NCBI GenBank assembly: GCA_023265355.1
Contig: JAHFTZ010000018.1
Location: 3,248-12,668, forward strand
Reading direction: 5' to 3'
DNA from: Terriglobus sp.
GTDB taxonomy: Bacteria; Acidobacteriota; Terriglobia; Terriglobales; Acidobacteriaceae
Length of the DNA stretch: 9,421 nt
The notes beneath the pieces are model-generated. The model was given only the letters and a program-made list of their open reading frames with translations. It ran no database searches and was not told where the DNA came from. Positions 7,534 to 9,421 of this stretch are shown piece by piece; position 1 is the first letter of the stretch, and each line of letters begins with the position of its first letter. Position numbers and translations under genes: made by a program.

Positions 7534-8196
7534 TCAGGATTTTTTTTGACGCCGTCTGGGCGTTGGAACTTTGGCCTCTTTATATCCGGGCAGACCTATG
7601 CCTGCGAACACGGCCGCCACCATCGCTTCCGAATCGTCCTCTGCCAGGGAGCCGTGCCCTGTCAGCAGACGGAAGATCATAGGTCCGTAGATGAGATCGA
7701 GAACGATTTCGGAGTCGATCTCTTTGCGAATCTCGCCACGCATCACGCCCCTCTGCCACATCACACGCGCGGCATCCCGTCTGGCGTAAAGAAAGCGTTC
7801 TCGAAAGAGGGAAAGTATCGCAGGATCGCTCTGCCCTTCCGCGATGAATTGGCCGAAGAGCCGCCCCAAGGGAGACTTGTAAAAAGAGGTAACTGACCGC
7901 AGTTGCAGCGTAAAATCCTTGAATGCGGATCCCGTATCCGGCATGACGACACGTGCAGTCATACTGCTCAGATAAGCATCCAGAGCAACCAGGTTTTTAT
8001 TGGGCCACCACTTGTAGATCGTGGTTTTGCTCACGCCCGCGCGCTGTGCAATCGCTTCGGTTGTAATCTCTCTTAGCGATTTACGCTCCAGCAAATAGAG
8101 CGTCGCTTTGAGGACCGAGGCTTCTGCCTCGACACTTCTCTGTCGTCCGCGGCACTTATTTGCTGGCGCAAACGGAAACTCCGTTATCTGTCCCAA
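7534..8196 (-). CDS. TetR/AcrR-family transcriptional repressor of the efflux operon
   Basis: This is a dimeric ligand-responsive repressor of about 220 residues, normal for the family. The N-terminal helix-turn-helix spans about residues 45-65 (TTEAIAQRAGVSKTTIYKWW, then PNK), preceded by RGRQRSVEAEASVLKATLYL. The C-terminal part is the alpha-helical ligand and dimer domain, with FYKSPLGRLFGQFIAEGQSD and a VLDLIYGPMIFRLLTG segment typical of the TetR_C_11-like group. The tail is basic (RRRQKKS). A TTG at 8229 would give 231 residues. The better start is the TTG at 8196, because GGAGGAG lies 6 bases upstream of it, inside the longer version, and because the shorter form begins close to the HTH as TetR proteins do. 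It lies directly upstream of the pump genes on the same strand, which suggests local control and possibly autoregulation. Confidence 0.88.
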   Translation of the reverse strand: MGQITEFPFAPANKCRGRQRSVEAEASVLKATLYLLERKSLREITTEAIAQRAGVSKTTIYKWWPNKNLVALDAYLSSMTARVVMPDTGSAFKDFTLQLRSVTSFYKSPLGRLFGQFIAEGQSDPAILSLFRERFLYARRDAARVMWQRGVMRGEIRKEIDSEIVLDLIYGPMIFRLLTGHGSLAEDDSEAMVAAVFAGIGLPGYKEAKVPTPRRRQKKS

Positions 8197-8201
8197 GCCC
8201 G

Positions 8202-8208
8202 ACTCCTC
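8202..8208 (-). promoter_or_regulatory. Shine-Dalgarno that sets the TetR start at TTG 8196
   Basis: On the minus strand GGAGGAG is followed by TCGGGC and then TTG. The 6-base spacing is near ideal and argues for translation from the internal TTG instead of the TTG at 8229, which has no comparable site before it. Confidence 0.65.
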
Positions 8209-8225
8209 CAGACCAACAAACCGAA

Positions 8226-8256
8226 TCAAGCAAAATTGGCCGATTGGCTTGCTTGA
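8226..8256. repeat. 8-bp inverted repeat enclosing a tandem ATTGGC repeat in the tetR leader
   Basis: TCAAGCAA (8226-8233) and TTGCTTGA (8249-8256) are exact reverse complements separated by 15 bases. The centre contains ATTGGC-CG-ATTGGC (8235-8248). The element ends 30 bases upstream of the preferred TTG start of the TetR gene. It could be an operator for autoregulation or a leader hairpin; its sequence differs from the palindrome in front of the pump genes. Confidence 0.5.
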
Positions 8257-8292
8257 CGACGATATCCAAATCCCTATTCCCTAATTCCGAAC

Positions 8293-8325
8293 AGTATACG
8301 AGTTCCAACTGTACACCGCGTACAG
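8293..8325 (-). promoter_or_regulatory. Possible tetR promoter region with an inverted repeat
   Basis: On the minus strand TATACT (8298-8293) is a good -10 box, but no convincing -35 box lies 16-18 bases upstream. That space holds a perfect inverted repeat, CTGTAC (8309-8314) and GTACAG (8320-8325) with a 5-base centre, the layout expected where a regulator binds. This would give a tetR leader of about 90 bases carrying the 8226-8256 repeat. It rests on motif matching only. Confidence 0.35.
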
Positions 8326-8446
8326 GTTATCGCGCGAGCCAAGGGGCATAAATAGACGAGACGACAATCCGAGGATTCCCTCGCGCAGGTCCGACGCCGT
8401 TGAGGGCGCACTTCGTGAGCCTGGGCTTTCTTGCACTCCGCTTCGC

Positions 8447-8464
8447 CTGAATGATTACATTCAG
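8447..8464. repeat. Small perfect hairpin
   Basis: CTGAATG (8447-8453) and CATTCAG (8458-8464) form a 7-bp stem with an ATTA loop. No T-run follows on either strand. It lies about 33 bases beyond the 3' end of the possible decayed minus-strand ORF, so it may be an old gene end, but it could be chance. Confidence 0.3.
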
Positions 8465-8496
8465 AATGGCCTAAAGGTTGAAAGATGCTCTCTGTG

Positions 8497-8905
8497 TTAT
8501 CGGCAACAATCCTCACGCGCCTCGCGCAAAAGCGGCAGCGTGATGGAGCGCATCGGTGCGAGGAGCGAGTCCAACTCGCCGGGCCGCATCGCTTCAAGAG
8601 CAGCGCACTGGTGTTGGAGGAAGCTCCGCTCCGTCGGGAAGCAGGTATCGAGAGAGGAGATCTGAACCAGGAACGAGGGACAGATGGAGAGCGGCAAATG
8701 CGCGCGCCAGGAGAGCATAAGTGGAAAAGCTTTCTGCCTGCAACTGCTCCGGACTCATCGCAGCTCCGCCGGACGAATCGACGCGAGAGGTAACACGAGT
8801 CCACTCCGCGCAGAAGTGGCCGAAAGCATACCGATCGCACTGCGCAGAAAGTCCCGACGAGACGCTGCAAGCTCTCGAGATGTTGTGAAACGACTGAAGT
8901 TCATC
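8497..8905 (-). pseudogene. Possible decayed gene with a Tat-type signal peptide, unrecognised family
   Basis: From ATG 8905 the minus strand reads a short segment with SRRDFLRSAIGMLSA followed by GLVLPLAS, which fits a twin-arginine export signal (SRRxFL plus a hydrophobic stretch). This frame stops at 8755. The overlapping frame, from ATG 8758, continues with protein-like sequence (MSPEQLQAESFSTYALLARA, then HLSLVPGSDLLSRYLLPDGA) to a stop at 8594. The first frame then resumes with ALEAMRPGELDSLLAPM and LPLLREARED to a stop at 8497. Two compensating frameshifts would be needed for one protein. I do not recognise the family, and the ATG lacks a well-spaced Shine-Dalgarno. Chance open frames in a non-coding stretch remain a real alternative. 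Confidence 0.3.
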
Positions 8906-9054
8906 GCCGATAGTATGCCCCTTTTCAGACATCTTTGCGAAGGTCTTTGATCCGGGACTCTCCTGGAGCAAGAGATACAACTGTCAGCCTGTTTGTATCG
9001 GGAGAGATGCAGGCAATTCCAGGAGCGCTGGCTAAGCGTCAATAGGAGCACATG

Positions 9055-9421
9055 TCAAAGCGCAAACGCGCTCGTCAGAAGTGTGGCAAGCACCAGCAAT
9101 GTAATGACGATGTACGTCCGGTCGCCCTCTCGCATGAAGCCAAGAGCGGAGAACAGGACACGCATCACGGGAGTGGCAAGTAAGAGCAGAATGCCAAGCT
9201 GGGCGATAGCCAGAGATTTCATTCCTCCAGAGCCTGAACCCGCCTGTGCAATTGTCCGAATGGCTGAGAGCGGCGAGCGAAATACAGGGTCTGCAGCGTG
9301 AAAGATCGCGAAGGATACTGGCTGAGATCCGAGGAACACATGAACCAGAGCCCACCCACGATTCCCAGGCCTGCGGCCACCGTGATTCCCGCTCTTAGCG
9401 TCGTGCTGATGATCTGCTCTA
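9055..9421 (-). pseudogene. DUF1634 membrane protein gene, frameshifted, 5' end outside window
   Basis: The 3' part, readable from 9339, ends with SLAIAQLGILLLLATPVMRV and ALGFMREGDRTYIVITLLVL, the hallmark last two membrane helices of DUF1634 proteins. Before that, IFHAADPVFRSP matches the family's 'FHGxPxxxRS' loop. The expected first helix is present but in another frame: from 9419 the strand reads EQIISTTLRAG and ITVAAGLGIVGGLWFM, the typical DUF1634 N-terminus. The two frames join if one base is added somewhere around 9310-9343. As the sequence stands the protein is broken, or the sequence has an error. DUF1634 genes are often found next to a TauE/SafE-type anion exporter, so such a gene may lie just beyond the right edge. 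The function of the domain is not established. Confidence 0.72.

Larger units (their letters stand above)
8326..9054. other. Region without a confident intact gene
   Basis: About 730 bases separate the tetR promoter region from the DUF1634 gene. All six frames are interrupted or show the Arg/Ser/Cys-rich composition of non-coding shadows. I saw no tRNA, rRNA, CRISPR array or insertion-sequence ends. The notable contents are a small perfect hairpin at 8447-8464 and minus-strand segments at 8497-8905 that may be remnants of a gene with a Tat-type signal. Confidence 0.5.

Noticed and set aside
7540..7547. T8 run near the pump promoter as a terminator tail
   Set aside because: It is the complement of A-rich Lys codons at the very end of the TetR gene. 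No stem precedes it on the plus strand and no plus-strand gene ends there.
8485..8793. A 102-codon plus-strand open frame
   Set aside because: Arg/Glu-rich sequence typical of an antisense shadow, with no recognisable motif.
8274..8870. A 198-codon minus-strand open frame
   Set aside because: Its composition is extremely rich in Arg, Ser and Cys with no hydrophobic pattern. It also overlaps the tetR promoter region and the more protein-like neighbouring frames.

Overview
The window most resembles the genome of a soil Acidobacteriota (Terriglobia; Terriglobus, Granulicella or Edaphobacter-like). The basis is protein character: a small secreted '-VNLPFDF-' protein of a style common in that group, a long cyclic-glucan-synthase type glucoamylase module, and a TetR plus HAE1-type RND efflux operon. 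This is from memory of the families, with no search run.

Layout. (1) Positions 2-916 (+) hold the 3' end of a very large cyclic beta-1,2-glucan synthase-family gene. It stops right after the glucoamylase-like module, and a strong hairpin (929-960) separates it from the convergent genes that follow. (2) Positions 992-1371 (-) hold a small exported beta-rich protein whose signal peptide is split by an apparent one-base frameshift. (3) Positions 1447-8196 (-) are the core of the window: a TetR repressor, then a tightly spaced tripartite efflux operon in the order RND permease, periplasmic adaptor, outer-membrane lipoprotein factor. Transcription runs right to left. A palindromic operator (7474-7494) overlaps a plausible promoter between tetR and the pump. 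(4) Positions 8197-9054 have no confident intact gene. There are inverted repeats in the tetR leader and a possible decayed ORF with a Tat-type signal. (5) Positions 9055-9421 (-) hold a DUF1634 membrane protein, frameshifted between its first membrane segment and the rest.

The efflux genes form one machine. The inner-membrane proton/drug antiporter, the adaptor and the outer-membrane channel would span the envelope, and TetR would derepress the operon when a ligand binds. The permease keeps the TM4 Asp-Asp pair and the TM11 Arg/Thr of the AcrB proton relay, but has Ala where AcrB has the TM10 Lys.

I did not find a clearly new biological system. The most useful observations are the small-gene frameshifts flanking an intact efflux operon (all in the same direction), the altered proton relay, the candidate operators, and the cyclic-glucan-synthase gene that ends without its usual C-terminal phosphorylase-like module.
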